Source of the DNA: Deltaproteobacteria bacterium
GTDB lineage: Bacteria > Desulfobacterota > Binatia > Binatales > Binataceae
Direction of reading: 5' to 3'
Assembly: GCA_021794015.1 (NCBI GenBank)
Contig: JAJYRQ010000001.1
Coordinates: 103,448 to 167,447 of the forward strand
Length of the DNA: 64,000 nucleotides
In this document: in pieces, positions 7,137-16,421 of the stretch
Numbering within the stretch: the stretch's first letter is position 1
Layout of the letters: every line of letters starts with the position of its first letter
Translations under genes and position numbers: made by a program
The notes under the pieces: model-generated
Told to the model about the DNA's origin: nothing
Databases searched by the model: none
What the model saw: only the letters and a program-made list of their open reading frames with translations

Positions 7137-9770
7137 ATGATGACAACCGACGAAACCCTCTACCTGGTAGACGGTTCGAGCTATATCTTTCGGGCCTTTT
7201 TTGCCCTGCCTCACCTGAGCAACTCGCGCGGGATGCCGACCAACGCGGTCTACGGTTTTGCGCGGATGCTGCTTAAGCTGCTCAAGGAGGCAAAGCCGCG
7301 TCTTCTCGCGGTCGTTTTCGATTCTCCAAAGCGTACCTTTCGCCACGACATCGCCGAATCGTACAAGGCCAACCGCCCCGAGGCGTCCCCACAACTGGTG
7401 GTCCAGATACCTTACATCCAGCGGCTGGTCGAGGCACTCGGCATCAAGAAACTCGCGATCGACGGCTTCGAGGCGGACGACGTCATCGGTACGCTGGCCC
7501 GCCGCGCCGTTGCCGAGCATCTGGCCTGCGTCATCGTTGCCGGCGACAAGGACTTCATGCAGCTTGTCGGCCCGGGCGTCACGCTCTGGGATACGATGAA
7601 GGACCGGCGGATTGGACCGGCCGAAGTGCGCGAGCGCTTCGGCGTCGAGCCGGGCGCGGTCGTCGATGTTCTCGCTCTTAGCGGCGATCCGACCGACAAC
7701 GTCAAGGGCGTGCCGGGCGTGGGCGAAAAGACGGCCAGTCTGCTCATCGGGCGTTTTGGCAGCCTCGAGGGGCTGCTCAGCCAGCTCGACACGTTGCCCG
7801 GGCTGGAAATCCGCGGAGCGCGCCGGCTCGCCCAGGCGCTTGACGCCGGCCGCGCGCAGATCGAACTGGCCCGCAAGCTGGTGAAGATCGAGACGCAAGT
7901 GCCGCTGACCGCTACGATCGAGGAACTGCGCCGCCGCCAGCTTGCAAGAGACGCGCTTACCGACCTGTTGCGCGAGCTCGAGTTCGACTCGCTGCTCGAG
8001 GAGCTCGCCCCGCTTGAGCCGCCTGAGCCTACGGCGCCGCCGACCGCAGCGCGGTCCCACGCCGAGGCTGCGGCGATAGCGGCGCAGGTTTGCGACGACC
8101 TGGCCACCCTGGTCGGGCAACTGGCTAAAGCCCCGAGGCTTGCGCTTAACCTGAGAGCCGGCACCGCGTCGCTCGAGCTTCAGGCCGAGAGCGGCGAGCG
8201 GGCCTTTCTGGTCGAGCTTGGCGACGGAGAGCGGCTCTCGCCCCTTGACCGGCTGCTGGCCTCGGATGCGCCGGCCAAGGTCTGCCACGACCTTAAGCGC
8301 CATCTCAGAGAGCTGGCGCGCTACCGGCTCAGCCTGGGCGGGGTCGAGTTTGACACGATGCTGGCGGGCTTTCTCATCGATTCCACGCTTGCCGAGCCGA
8401 GCATCGAGAAGCTCGCGGCCAGGTTTCTGGACGCCGCGGCTCTGCGGTGCCGGGCGCCCGAGGTCCGGACGGTGCTCGCATTGCGCGGTGTGCTGGCCGA
8501 GCAGCTTAAAGAGGACGGGCTGGCAGCGCTTTTCGGCGAGATCGAGATGCCCGTGGCTCGGGTACTGGCCGGGATGGAGGCTTGCGGCGTGAGGGTCGAG
8601 GCCGAGACCTTGCGCTCCTTGTCGGCCGAGTTCGCTCATCAGATGTCGGTGCTGGAAGGCGAGTGCTTTGAGCTTGCCGGCGTGCGCTTCAACCTCAACT
8701 CCCCGGTTCAGGTGCAGGAAGTGCTGTTCGAGCGACTGAAGCTCCCGGTCGCAAAACTCAAGCGCCGAAAGAGCGGCTACTCGACCGATGTCGATACCCT
8801 GGAGAAACTGGCTGCCGCGCATCCGCTGCCCGGCAAGCTTCTCCAGTACCGGGCTCTGGCCAAGCTCAAATCGACCTATGCCGATTCGCTGGTGCGGCTG
8901 ATCGAGCCGGGGACGGGGCGCGTTCACACTTCGTTCCATCAGGCGGTGACCGCTACCGGGAGGCTGAGTTCAAGCGAGCCCAATCTGCAGAACATTCCGA
9001 TTCGCACCGAGGAAGGACGGCGCATCAGGCGCGCCTTCGTGGCGCGCGAGGGCCATCGCTTGCTTTCTGCCGACTATTCGCAGATCGAGCTGCGCGTGCT
9101 GGCCCATCTTTCGCAGGACGCCACGCTTATCGAGGCTTTCGTGCGCGGCGAGGACATCCATGTGCGTGCGGCCACGGAAATTCTCGGCATCCGAGCCGAG
9201 CAGGTGGACAGCGCCGCCCGGCGGCTGGCCAAGGTGGTGAATTTCGGCATCCTGTACGGTATGGGGCCGCAGCGCCTTGCGCGCGAGCTCGCAATCGGAC
9301 TGCCGCAGGCGCGCGCCTACATCGAGCGCTACTTCGAGCGAATGCCCGGTGTACGGGCCTACATCGAGCGTACGCTGGAACAGGGGCGCCGGCAGGGATT
9401 TGTCGCCACCATGTTTGGCCGGCGCCGCTACCTGCCCGAGCTGCGCGGTCCGGCAGGCGTCTTAAAGGCCCAGGCGGAAAGAATCGCGGTGAATACCCCC
9501 GTACAGGGCAGTGCTGCCGAGCTTATCAAGCTGGCGATGGTTCGACTGGCGGCCGGCTTGGAGCGCCGCCGCAGCCGAGCAAAACTCGTGCTCCAGGTGC
9601 ACGACGAGCTGTTGCTGGAGGTGGCCGAGGACGAGATCGAGAGCATCGCTGCGCTGGTCAGGCATGAGATGGAAAATGCCGCGCCTCTCCAGGTCCCGCT
9701 CCGGGTCGAGCTCAAATGGGGCCCCAATTGGGCCGACCTTCGGGCCGCAGGTGCAGTTCGCGCTGAATAG
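7137..9770 (+). CDS. polA: DNA polymerase I
   Basis: An 877-residue protein. The N-terminal 5'-3' exonuclease domain (about 1-285) has LVDGSSYIFRAFFA, GFEADDVIGTLA and VAGDKDFMQLV. The polymerase domain (about 580-870) has motif A DYSQIELRVLAHLS, motif B RRLAKVVNFGILYGMG and motif C LQVHDELLLEV. The central region keeps the exonuclease fold, but the DxE metal-binding motif expected near residue 340 reads LALNLRAGT, so proofreading is probably lost. It fills Okazaki gaps and repair patches. An ECF sigma gene follows after 23 bp, possibly co-transcribed. Confidence 0.96.
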   Translation: MMTTDETLYLVDGSSYIFRAFFALPHLSNSRGMPTNAVYGFARMLLKLLKEAKPRLLAVVFDSPKRTFRHDIAESYKANRPEASPQLVVQIPYIQRLVEALGIKKLAIDGFEADDVIGTLARRAVAEHLACVIVAGDKDFMQLVGPGVTLWDTMKDRRIGPAEVRERFGVEPGAVVDVLALSGDPTDNVKGVPGVGEKTASLLIGRFGSLEGLLSQLDTLPGLEIRGARRLAQALDAGRAQIELARKLVKIETQVPLTATIEELRRRQLARDALTDLLRELEFDSLLEELAPLEPPEPTAPPTAARSHAEAAAIAAQVCDDLATLVGQLAKAPRLALNLRAGTASLELQAESGERAFLVELGDGERLSPLDRLLASDAPAKVCHDLKRHLRELARYRLSLGGVEFDTMLAGFLIDSTLAEPSIEKLAARFLDAAALRCRAPEVRTVLALRGVLAEQLKEDGLAALFGEIEMPVARVLAGMEACGVRVEAETLRSLSAEFAHQMSVLEGECFELAGVRFNLNSPVQVQEVLFERLKLPVAKLKRRKSGYSTDVDTLEKLAAAHPLPGKLLQYRALAKLKSTYADSLVRLIEPGTGRVHTSFHQAVTATGRLSSSEPNLQNIPIRTEEGRRIRRAFVAREGHRLLSADYSQIELRVLAHLSQDATLIEAFVRGEDIHVRAATEILGIRAEQVDSAARRLAKVVNFGILYGMGPQRLARELAIGLPQARAYIERYFERMPGVRAYIERTLEQGRRQGFVATMFGRRRYLPELRGPAGVLKAQAERIAVNTPVQGSAAELIKLAMVRLAAGLERRRSRAKLVLQVHDELLLEVAEDEIESIAALVRHEMENAAPLQVPLRVELKWGPNWADLRAAGAVRAE

Positions 9771-9793
9771 AGGCGGCCTTCGGTGCGTCTATC

Positions 9794-10378
9794 TTGAAGA
9801 AGGCTCCAAATAGGCGGCAGGATGAGGGGGCCCTTGTTGCCCGGGCCAAGAAAGGCAGTCGTGAAGCATTCGGAATCCTGGTCGAGCGTTACCAACGCCG
9901 GGTTGTCAGCCTCGCGCTGGCCGTCGTGCACAACCAGGAGGACGCCTTGGAACTGGCCCAAGAAGCCTTGGTCAGGGCGTTCGATAAGCTCTCCGAGTTC
10001 GAGGCCCGTTCGAGTTTCGCCACCTGGCTCTACCGGATCACCTACAACGTTGCCATCGACTGGCTGCGGCGCCAGGGGCGCCACAGCGTTGTTTTCGGCG
10101 AAGAGGCCGAAGAAGAGATAGCTCGCCTGCCGGCCCGCGAAGACCCTTTCGCGGCGGCCTCCCGCAGGGAGCTCCAGGAGCGGGTAAAAGGGGCTTTGAT
10201 GGAGTTGACGCCCGAGCACAGGACCGTGATACTGCTGCGTGAGGTTGAAGGGCTTTCCTACGACGAGATTGGCGAGGTCTTACAGTGCCCGAAGGGCACG
10301 GTGATGAGCCGCCTGCATTATGCTCGCAACCGGCTGCGGGTCATTCTGGGCCGCCTGACCGGAGAGGTTCGGCAGTGA
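9794..10378 (+). CDS. ECF sigma factor (RpoE-like)
   Basis: A 194-residue sigma-70 family protein. Region 2 (about residues 20-95) contains DALELAQEALVRAFDKL and FATWLYRITYNVAIDWLR. Region 4 (about 130-185) contains LTPEHRTVILLREVEGLSY and CPKGTVMSRLHYARNRL. The likely start is a TTG at 9794, since the ATG codons nearby are out of frame. The stop overlaps the GTG of the anti-sigma gene (GTGA), indicating translational coupling. The partner below is a zinc-finger membrane anti-sigma, so the pair probably responds to an envelope or redox signal. Confidence 0.92.
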   Translation: MKKAPNRRQDEGALVARAKKGSREAFGILVERYQRRVVSLALAVVHNQEDALELAQEALVRAFDKLSEFEARSSFATWLYRITYNVAIDWLRRQGRHSVVFGEEAEEEIARLPAREDPFAAASRRELQERVKGALMELTPEHRTVILLREVEGLSYDEIGEVLQCPKGTVMSRLHYARNRLRVILGRLTGEVRQ

Positions 10379-10959
10379 GCGTCTGTGGCGGCATCCGCGC
10401 ATCTTTGAGCGCTTTTCGCGACGGCGAACTTGACGACGCGCAGGTCCACGCCGTGGCTCAGCATCTGGGGGTATGCTCGAGCTGCGGGGCGGCCTTGTCC
10501 GAGTACGAGGCGGTGGGCAGGCTGCTCGTCGAGGTTCATCAGCTCCCTTCGCTTGACGGTTTTGCCGCCGGCGTGCGTTCCCGAATCGAGCGGCTGGTCC
10601 CGCCACGCCAGGGCTGGCGGGCCGGCTTTGCGTCCAGACGGATTGGTATACGGCGCGGGCTGGCCCTGCCGCTGGCAGCCGGATTGGCGGCTGCGGCGGC
10701 ATTGGCGGTCTTGACGTGGGGCCTGCGGCCATGGAAAGCACCCGGTCTTGAGCTTGCGGCACGCCAGCCGCCGGCCATGACGGCAAACGCGGTTGCCCCG
10801 AGCCGGCCATGGGAGGCCGGTTACGGCGCCGCTTCTGCAGGAGCGCTGGAGACGGCCGAGGCCGTCATCTCGGTTCTCGAAACGGAAAAGCCGCTGGTTG
10901 CCGTGTGGAGCGAACCGTTGTCGAAAACCATGGTTATATGGATGCCCGAACAGCCTTGA
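10375..10959 (+). CDS. Zinc-finger transmembrane anti-sigma factor
   Basis: About 194 residues from the GTG at 10375. An N-terminal zf-HC2 motif HLGVCSSC (HxxxCxxC, residues about 25-32) lies within a short helical sigma-binding domain. A transmembrane segment (about residues 98-118, LALPLAAGLAAAAALAVLTW) is followed by a roughly 75-residue extracytoplasmic tail. It should hold the coupled ECF sigma factor at the membrane until signalled. The zinc site suggests a redox-sensitive variant, by family analogy. Confidence 0.87.
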   Translation: MSVCGGIRASLSAFRDGELDDAQVHAVAQHLGVCSSCGAALSEYEAVGRLLVEVHQLPSLDGFAAGVRSRIERLVPPRQGWRAGFASRRIGIRRGLALPLAAGLAAAAALAVLTWGLRPWKAPGLELAARQPPAMTANAVAPSRPWEAGYGAASAGALETAEAVISVLETEKPLVAVWSEPLSKTMVIWMPEQP

Positions 10960-11564
10960 GGTCCGCCGCCGGGCACGCCGGCTATCGCCTTGTTCTCCTG
11001 ATTGTGTTGCTCGGCCTGGGTGGCTTGGGAGCCGGCTTTGGCCCCTTGGCCGCCGCAGCCGCCCCCCCGGCAACCGAAGACGACCGCAGCGTCAGCGTCC
11101 AGGTCGATTGCGTGATTGCCACCGACACCAACGAGGGTGTCGACGCTGAGTTGGCGCCGATCGGCAGCAAGCTCAAGGCGCTTTTCTCCTACAGCACCTA
11201 TCGGCTTGTGCAGCATAGCCGGCAGGAAGCCCGGCTGGGCCGAACGCTTCCGTTTAGTCTGCCTGGCGGGCGCGTGCTCAACGTCCGTCCGAGCGCGACC
11301 GAGGGGAACATGGTCGCGATGGAGGTGGTGCTGTTCGAGGGCACGCGGCCGGTGATGGTGACGCATCTGAAACTGCGCGACCGAGGCACTTTGATTCTCG
11401 GCGGACCGCGCTACCACCAGGGGATGCTGCTGGTTTCGATCAGTGTAGCGGCTTCTGGGCATAGCCCGGCGGCTGCGGCTGTGGTCGAGCCCCGGCCCGT
11501 GGCGCCTGCGCCGGCGATGCCTGCCGGCGCCAAACCTGTGCCTGCCGTCACCTCGTCGCCGTAG
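10938..11564 (+). CDS. Secreted protein of unknown function in the sigma/anti-sigma operon
   Basis: A 208-residue protein from an ATG that overlaps the anti-sigma 3' end by 22 bp. A signal peptide spans about residues 15-45 (LVLLIVLLGLGGLGAGFGPL, cleavage near AAAAAP). The mature part (about 50-170) is beta-rich and soluble, and a Pro/Ala-rich tail closes it. I do not recognise the family with certainty. The tight overlap says it belongs to the sigma/anti-sigma unit, perhaps as an envelope sensor or output. Confidence 0.75.
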   Translation: MDARTALRSAAGHAGYRLVLLIVLLGLGGLGAGFGPLAAAAAPPATEDDRSVSVQVDCVIATDTNEGVDAELAPIGSKLKALFSYSTYRLVQHSRQEARLGRTLPFSLPGGRVLNVRPSATEGNMVAMEVVLFEGTRPVMVTHLKLRDRGTLILGGPRYHQGMLLVSISVAASGHSPAAAAVVEPRPVAPAPAMPAGAKPVPAVTSSP

Positions 11565-11728
11565 GCTTTTGGCTGGGCACAAGGGCTGGCCGCAGGGCCT
11601 TTCCCCGCCTCTTAGCGGTTTGTCTTCGCCCAGGCTGGATTGTCCCGGCGGGTGTTGCGATTAAGCGCGCGCCTGCGGCAGTCGTCCCACCTTGAGCAAG
11701 CCGCCGGCGCAGGGCCCGCCGGCACCGC

Positions 11729-12562
11729 TTACGACTGGGTGCCGTTGCCGCCCCGGACGACAAGACAACGCATCGAGAGGGTCCGGAACCGGTAGCCGAC
11801 ATAAAGGTCGTGTGCGGCTTCTTCGTCTGCGGCGCTGCCCAAGGGAAAGAACAGAGGGTCGAAGTGCTCGGAAGTGGGCGCTGCCAGCCGCGCGTGCGGC
11901 GCTCGCGTCCAGTTCGAGGCGAGCGCCGCCCAGTTGCGCTCTTTGATTTGCGCAGAGACCCACTGCTCAAAGGCAACCGCCCAACTTTCCGGCGGACCCA
12001 GAGGATCGGGCCGCAAAAGCCCGAGATTATGCACCAGGCCGCCGCTCCCGACCAGCATCACGCCCTCATCGCGCAGCGGCGCCAACAGTTGTCCCAAGCG
12101 CAATTGCTCGCCAGCCGCATCGGCGGTTCCCAACGATAGCTGGACCACTGGCACGTCGGCCTCCGGAAAGAGCAGCCGCAGCGGAATCCACACGCCGTGG
12201 TCCCACCCCCGCCCGGTCTCGACCGCGGCTGCGACGCCTTCGGCGCCGAGCATCGCCGCAATCCGTTTTGCCAGCGCGGGCGCGCCCGGCGCGGGGTAGG
12301 CAAGGTTGTAGAGCTCGGGCGGAAAGCCGTAGAAGTCGTAGATGAGCCCCGGGTGCGCGGCAGCGTTGACCCGAATCGGCCCGGCGCTCTGCCAATGAGC
12401 CGAGACGATAACCACCGCCTCGGGTCGAGCCATCGAACGCCCGAACCGGCCCAGCGCGCGGGCGTAGTCGTCATCCTCGAGCACCGCGGTTGGCGCCCCG
12501 TGCGATATGAAGGCCGCCGGCATCCGCGCAGCCGATTTGTGCGATGTCCCTTGATATTCCAT
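11729..12562 (-). CDS. DODA-type (LigB superfamily) extradiol ring-cleavage dioxygenase
   Basis: A 277-residue protein with the non-haem metal motifs of the DODA/YgiD family: FISHGAPT (about residue 18), VIVSAHW (about 52), GWDHGVWIPL (about 118) and GGLVHNL (about 174). These provide the His ligands. The family opens catechol-type rings such as DOPA or aromatic intermediates, and YgiD members act on DOPA in vitro. A second in-frame Met at residue 14 directly precedes the fold and could be the real start. No aromatic-degradation operon surrounds it. Confidence 0.9.
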   Translation of the reverse strand: MEYQGTSHKSAARMPAAFISHGAPTAVLEDDDYARALGRFGRSMARPEAVVIVSAHWQSAGPIRVNAAAHPGLIYDFYGFPPELYNLAYPAPGAPALAKRIAAMLGAEGVAAAVETGRGWDHGVWIPLRLLFPEADVPVVQLSLGTADAAGEQLRLGQLLAPLRDEGVMLVGSGGLVHNLGLLRPDPLGPPESWAVAFEQWVSAQIKERNWAALASNWTRAPHARLAAPTSEHFDPLFFPLGSAADEEAAHDLYVGYRFRTLSMRCLVVRGGNGTQS

Positions 12563-12821
12563 CGCCGCCTGGTCCGACGCCGCAAAGGCGCCGTCTCCTT
12601 CAGTACAATTGACCGCGCCTGGTTTTGCGTCAAGCGTGGTTGAGGCTAAGCTGCTATCGGGATAAAGCCCCGCTCGGCGAGCGGCGCAGGGTTCGGCGGC
12701 GCGTGCGCAAAGCTCTCAGATCGGAAACGATCCGGTCGAGTTGACGATTTCCAGCCTCGACCGCCCGGCGTTTGCCGGCCCGGCTTTGGCCGGCGAGCGA
12801 AAGGAGCGGCTGTTCATCGGG

Positions 12822-13385
12822 ATGCCCTCCCAGGCAGGCAGAGCAAGACGGCGTGCGCCGGCGCCGGCCGTAGCGCTCGACGGTTCATTCCCGCCTTTTT
12901 TCTACCGGCTGTCTCAAGCGGCGCAGCGGTGGTACCTGCGCAGCGCCGCGCTGGAGCGCCTTGAGCTGGAGCCGCGGCCGTCCCTGACGGCGATGGCTGC
13001 CGGCCTGAGCCGGGCATTGGAGCGAGGCTTTGCGCCGCCAACCGCCAGGGCGGCGCAGGCGCTCGCCGACGAGGTTTGTCGGCTGCTGGGAGTCAAACAG
13101 GTCCGCGTCGAGGTCAAAGAGGTGCGCCCGCGCAATGCCCGAGGAGAGCTCTACGGCCTTTTCTTCCCGGCGCGCCGGCTGATTGTCCTCTGGATGCGCA
13201 CGGCGCGCCGTCACGACGTGGTCAAGCCCCGGACCTTTGCCCGCACGCTGATGCACGAGCTGGTCCATCACCTGGACTACGCGCTCTTGGGGTTGGGCGA
13301 ATCGTTCCACACGCCGGGCTTTTTCAAGCGGGAATCTTTTTTGGTAAAGACCCTTTACGGGGAGCGTGGCGGCAAGGAATGGTGA
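12822..13385 (+). CDS. HEXXH zinc metallopeptidase-like protein
   Basis: About 187 residues from the ATG at 12822. The C-terminal half carries LMHELVHHLDYALLG, an HExxH zinc motif, followed by SFHTPGFFKRES, where His may be a further ligand. The N-terminal part is Arg/Ala-rich and helical. The arrangement resembles small SprT/M48-like predicted metallopeptidases, but I cannot name a family. An in-frame TTG at 12741 would extend it by 27 residues. No transmembrane helix is visible, so it is probably cytoplasmic. Confidence 0.75.
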   Translation: MPSQAGRARRRAPAPAVALDGSFPPFFYRLSQAAQRWYLRSAALERLELEPRPSLTAMAAGLSRALERGFAPPTARAAQALADEVCRLLGVKQVRVEVKEVRPRNARGELYGLFFPARRLIVLWMRTARRHDVVKPRTFARTLMHELVHHLDYALLGLGESFHTPGFFKRESFLVKTLYGERGGKEW

Positions 13386-13551
13386 GGTGGCCAGGCGTCC
13401 GCGAGCCAGCCCGGAGCTTTGACGGCAAAGGCCGCTCACTTATGATGACACCAGAGGAGTTTGGACCCGGTGGGCCGCGCGGCGGGTCGGCGCGATGCGC
13501 CGGGCCTGATGCGGCGTTTGGCTTCAAAGGCCGGCCGAAAGGAGGAGTTGA

Positions 13552-14232
13552 ATGGCGATTCGAGCCAAGGCGCTTGCTTTTGACTTTTACGGGACGCTGG
13601 CCGACCTGGGTTCCGTCAACGCAGCCTGTCGGCACGCAGTGGCGGACGCCGACGCTTTCGGGGCCGAGTGGCGGCGAAAGCAGCTCGAGTACACCTTTCT
13701 GCTGAGCCTGATGGGTCGCTACAGGGACTTTCTCCAGGTCAGCGAGCGGGCGTTGGATTTCACGCTGGCGCGCTTTGGGCTCTCCCTGGAGGCAAGCGAG
13801 CGGCGGCGGCTTATGCAGGCCTGGTCTGAACCGGCGGCCTATCCGGAGGTGTCCGGCGCGCTCGCCGCGCTCGGCGCGAAGTACACGCTGGCGGTGCTTT
13901 CCAACGGCTCGCCGCGGATGCTCGAGACAGGACTCAAGCACGCCGGCTTAAGGAGCCGTTTCAAATTCGTGCTGAGCGCGGACGCGGCAAAGATTTACAA
14001 ACCTTCGCCCCGTGTGTACCAGCTTGCCGTTGCTCGTATGCGGCTTGCCAAGTCGCAGATTCTTTTTGTTTCCTCCAACGGCTGGGACGTGGCGGGTGCG
14101 AAGTCGTTCGGCTTTAAGGTCTGCCATTTGAAGCGCTGGGACGCGCCCGCGGAGCAGCTCGGATTCAAGGCGGACCTCGAGGCGGGCGATCTTGCCGGCT
14201 TGGCCGAGGCGCTCGGCGCAACCAGCAACTGA
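13552..14232 (+). CDS. HAD-superfamily hydrolase, (S)-2-haloacid dehalogenase type II-like
   Basis: A 226-residue protein with a strong ribosome site (AAAGGAGGAG) before the ATG. HAD motif I FDFYGTLAD has the nucleophile Asp10, motif II is VLSNGSPRM, motif III Lys is in KIYKPSPRVY, and motif IV is SSNGWDVAGAKSFG. The FDFYGTL...SNG...SSNxWDxxGA set is that of type II haloacid dehalogenases, which displace halide from 2-haloalkanoates with inversion. Some family members act as phosphatases, so the substrate is an inference. Confidence 0.9.
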   Translation: MAIRAKALAFDFYGTLADLGSVNAACRHAVADADAFGAEWRRKQLEYTFLLSLMGRYRDFLQVSERALDFTLARFGLSLEASERRRLMQAWSEPAAYPEVSGALAALGAKYTLAVLSNGSPRMLETGLKHAGLRSRFKFVLSADAAKIYKPSPRVYQLAVARMRLAKSQILFVSSNGWDVAGAKSFGFKVCHLKRWDAPAEQLGFKADLEAGDLAGLAEALGATSN

Positions 14233-14356
14233 GCCGGCCGCTTTGAAGATTCGACGCGCCTGCCAACGCGAACCCAACCGCGGGCGGGCCGCGCACAGTG
14301 AGTGGCGGCGCAAAATCCCGGGCCTACACAGCGGCCCGGCGAAAACGGCGAGGTAG

Positions 14357-15202
14357 ATGGCCGTGGCAAGGACAGTTGTTTCAGCAGAAGCTTTGGAGAC
14401 GGTCTCCTCGGGTGGACAGAAGCTCCTCTGCTACGACCTCGAGCAGCCGCGCCGGTTCGGCGATCCGACCTTTCCGGCGCATCAGCCGGGCACCGTCTTC
14501 ACGCTGCATCGCCGCCATGAGCCGGGTCTGCCCGAGCGGCGCACCAGCGCCTCCGGCATGATCGTCACCGCCGAGCACTCCGGGACCCATATCGACGCGC
14601 TCTGCCATCAGGCCTACGACCTTAAGCTGTACGGAGGAGTTGCGGTCAACGCCACAGTTCAGACCTCGACCGGCTTTACCCGGCTCGGGGTGGAGACGAT
14701 AGCGCCGCTGGTGGCGCGCGGCGTGCTGCTCGACGTGCCCCGGCACGAAGGAGTGGAGCGCCTGCCGGTCGGCTTCCGCATCAGCCGTGCCAAGCTGGAG
14801 GAGGTAGCGGCCAAGGCCGGCGTTCGGCTGCAAAAGGGCGACGTCCTGCTGGTGCGCACCGGCTACGGGGCTTGCTGGCGGGACGCGGCCACCTACCTTG
14901 CCGCGCCCGGGGTGACGGCTGACGGTTCTCAGTGGGCTGCAGAGTGCGGCGTGGCCGCAGTGGGCGCCGACAACGTTGCCTGGGACATCCCCAGCGGCGT
15001 CGCTGCGGAGACTGAAACGACGCTGCCCGGCCACGTGATCTTGTTGGTCCGCGCCGGCATCCACATCATCGAAAACCTTCTCCTGGAGGAGCTTGCCGCC
15101 GACCGGCGCACCGAGTTCACTTTCGTTTGCCTGCCGCTAAAGGTGATCGGCGGGACCGGCTGCCCGGTAAGACCGATTGCGCTGGTCCGGGAAGCCGCCT
15201 GA
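14357..15202 (+). CDS. Cyclase-family metal-dependent hydrolase (kynurenine formamidase-like fold)
   Basis: A 281-residue protein with the diagnostic motif HSGTHIDALCH (about residues 73-83) of the cyclase/kynurenine-formamidase family; the His and Asp residues bind divalent metal. Further family blocks are LLVRTGYG and ADNVAWDIPSG. The family includes N-formylkynurenine, isatin and cyclic-ester hydrolases. With no kynurenine gene nearby, the substrate is unknown. It is the last gene before an accessory region of degraded mobile sequence. Confidence 0.9.
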   Translation: MAVARTVVSAEALETVSSGGQKLLCYDLEQPRRFGDPTFPAHQPGTVFTLHRRHEPGLPERRTSASGMIVTAEHSGTHIDALCHQAYDLKLYGGVAVNATVQTSTGFTRLGVETIAPLVARGVLLDVPRHEGVERLPVGFRISRAKLEEVAAKAGVRLQKGDVLLVRTGYGACWRDAATYLAAPGVTADGSQWAAECGVAAVGADNVAWDIPSGVAAETETTLPGHVILLVRAGIHIIENLLLEELAADRRTEFTFVCLPLKVIGGTGCPVRPIALVREAA

Positions 15203-15791
15203 GCCTCGTTCTCGCTGTCAGAAAAACGGGCGACAACGCGGCTGCCGGTGTTGGGTGCGCTGGTGACGACGCCTACCTGGGCGGCCGGCGAAGAGGCGGT
15301 CGTGGCGCTCGCAGTGACGACCTGCGCCCTGCGAATTTAGCTGCGGGACGGCCGCGCTAACGAAGAGGGCTTTCGCCGTCCCGAAAACGAGGCTTGAATT
15401 CTATGCGCGGATCCACCGGCTCCGGGATTGACGGGCCTCAGGTGTAGCCCCGGCCGCAGGCAGAGAGGACGCCCTGGAAGAATGCGCTCAAACCACGCAG
15501 GCCAGCGCCCAGCCGTCGCCGGAGCGTCTTGGCAGCCGGCGCCCTCAGCTTCGCAACACTGCTCATCGTATAAGGGAACCCGGGCTCCCGGTTCCTACTT
15601 TACGCTCTTCCCTGTGTCTGGCAAGCAACCGGAGGGCCGGGAGCCGCCCCTCTGGTCGGCCGGGCGAACAGGCTTCATCCCGCCCGGCGTGGTTCTGAGG
15701 CGGCGCAGCTTGTTGAGCTCCTCGACGAGGGCGGGCAAATCATTGGCTTCATCGCCGGGGTTCGAGCTGGTTTGGGCCTGCCTCATGGCGC
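15203..15791 (+). other. 589-bp stretch without a recognisable gene
   Basis: No frame on either strand gives a protein-like sequence from a credible start. Short stretches just before 15792 run into the integrase remnant but in another frame. A minus-strand segment around 15700-15770 reads like the tail of a helical protein but has no start and no family signature. This looks like decayed insertion-site DNA. Confidence 0.5.
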
Positions 15792-16259
15792 GTGAGCGAG
15801 ATGCGCACGCTGGAATGGCGCGATGTTGATCTCGCGGGACATGAAGTGCGACTACGCCCGGAGGAGAGCAATAACAAGGACGTCCGCGTCCTGCCCTTAC
15901 GCGGTAAGCTTCTCGAGGCGTTCGAGCGAGCTCGCGAAAAGGGCCGGGCAGATTGCCCACACGTGTTCCACGACGAGGGCGAGCCGATTGGCGATTTCCG
16001 AAAAGCGTGGAATACGGCCTGCAAGAAGGCTGGACTCAGCGGCATCATTGTGCACGACCTGCGGCGCACAGCGGTGCGACACATGGTCCGCGCCGGCATT
16101 CCCGAGCGGGTTGCGATGGAACTGAGCGGCCACAAGACCCGCAGGATCTTCGATCGCTACAACATCGTAAGCAACGAAGATCTTGCCTATGCGACAGAGC
16201 GGCTTCAAAGTCACCCCACGCAACAGGTGAGCTCTCCAAAGGTCAAGTCTTTAGCGTGA
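15792..16259 (+). pseudogene. Truncated phage-type tyrosine recombinase (integrase), catalytic domain only
   Basis: 155 codons cover just the catalytic half: Arg in SEMRTLEWRDVDL, Lys in the beta-hairpin region, HDLRRT, LSGHKTRRIF and the nucleophile Tyr in FDRYNIVS. The SAM-like and core-binding N-terminal domains are missing. The frame is broken just upstream, near 15786, where the residues preceding SEMR would be expected in another frame. With every catalytic residue present but no DNA-binding domain, it is probably inactive. It indicates past integration of a phage or genomic island. Confidence 0.8.
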
Positions 16260-16394
16260 GAGGCTTCCTGATGACGGTCAGCTTGAGCGGCTACTTTCCA
16301 TAAGGCGATACGAGCACCCCGCGCACGTATCATCGGGCGAAGCGCCCACCACCGGACAAGTATCCGGGTTGCAATTCTATGCGATGCCGGCAAT

Positions 16395-16421
16395 TATTGA
16401 TACCTACAAAAGTAATGTCCT
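16395..16421 (+). repeat. IS630 left terminal inverted repeat
   Basis: Begins TATTGATACCTAC and ends AAGTAATGTCCT. It matches the reverse complement of 17474-17500 at 21 of 27 positions. The outermost TA is the probable target duplication. Confidence 0.8.

Noticed and set aside
7080-8939. 619-codon open frame antisense to polA
   Set aside because: It mirrors polA codon periodicity in GC-rich DNA, has no family-like motif, and polA is certain.
15575-15600. GGAACC...GGTTCC hairpin near the integrase remnant as a possible attachment site
   Set aside because: The stem is interrupted and no second copy flanks the island.
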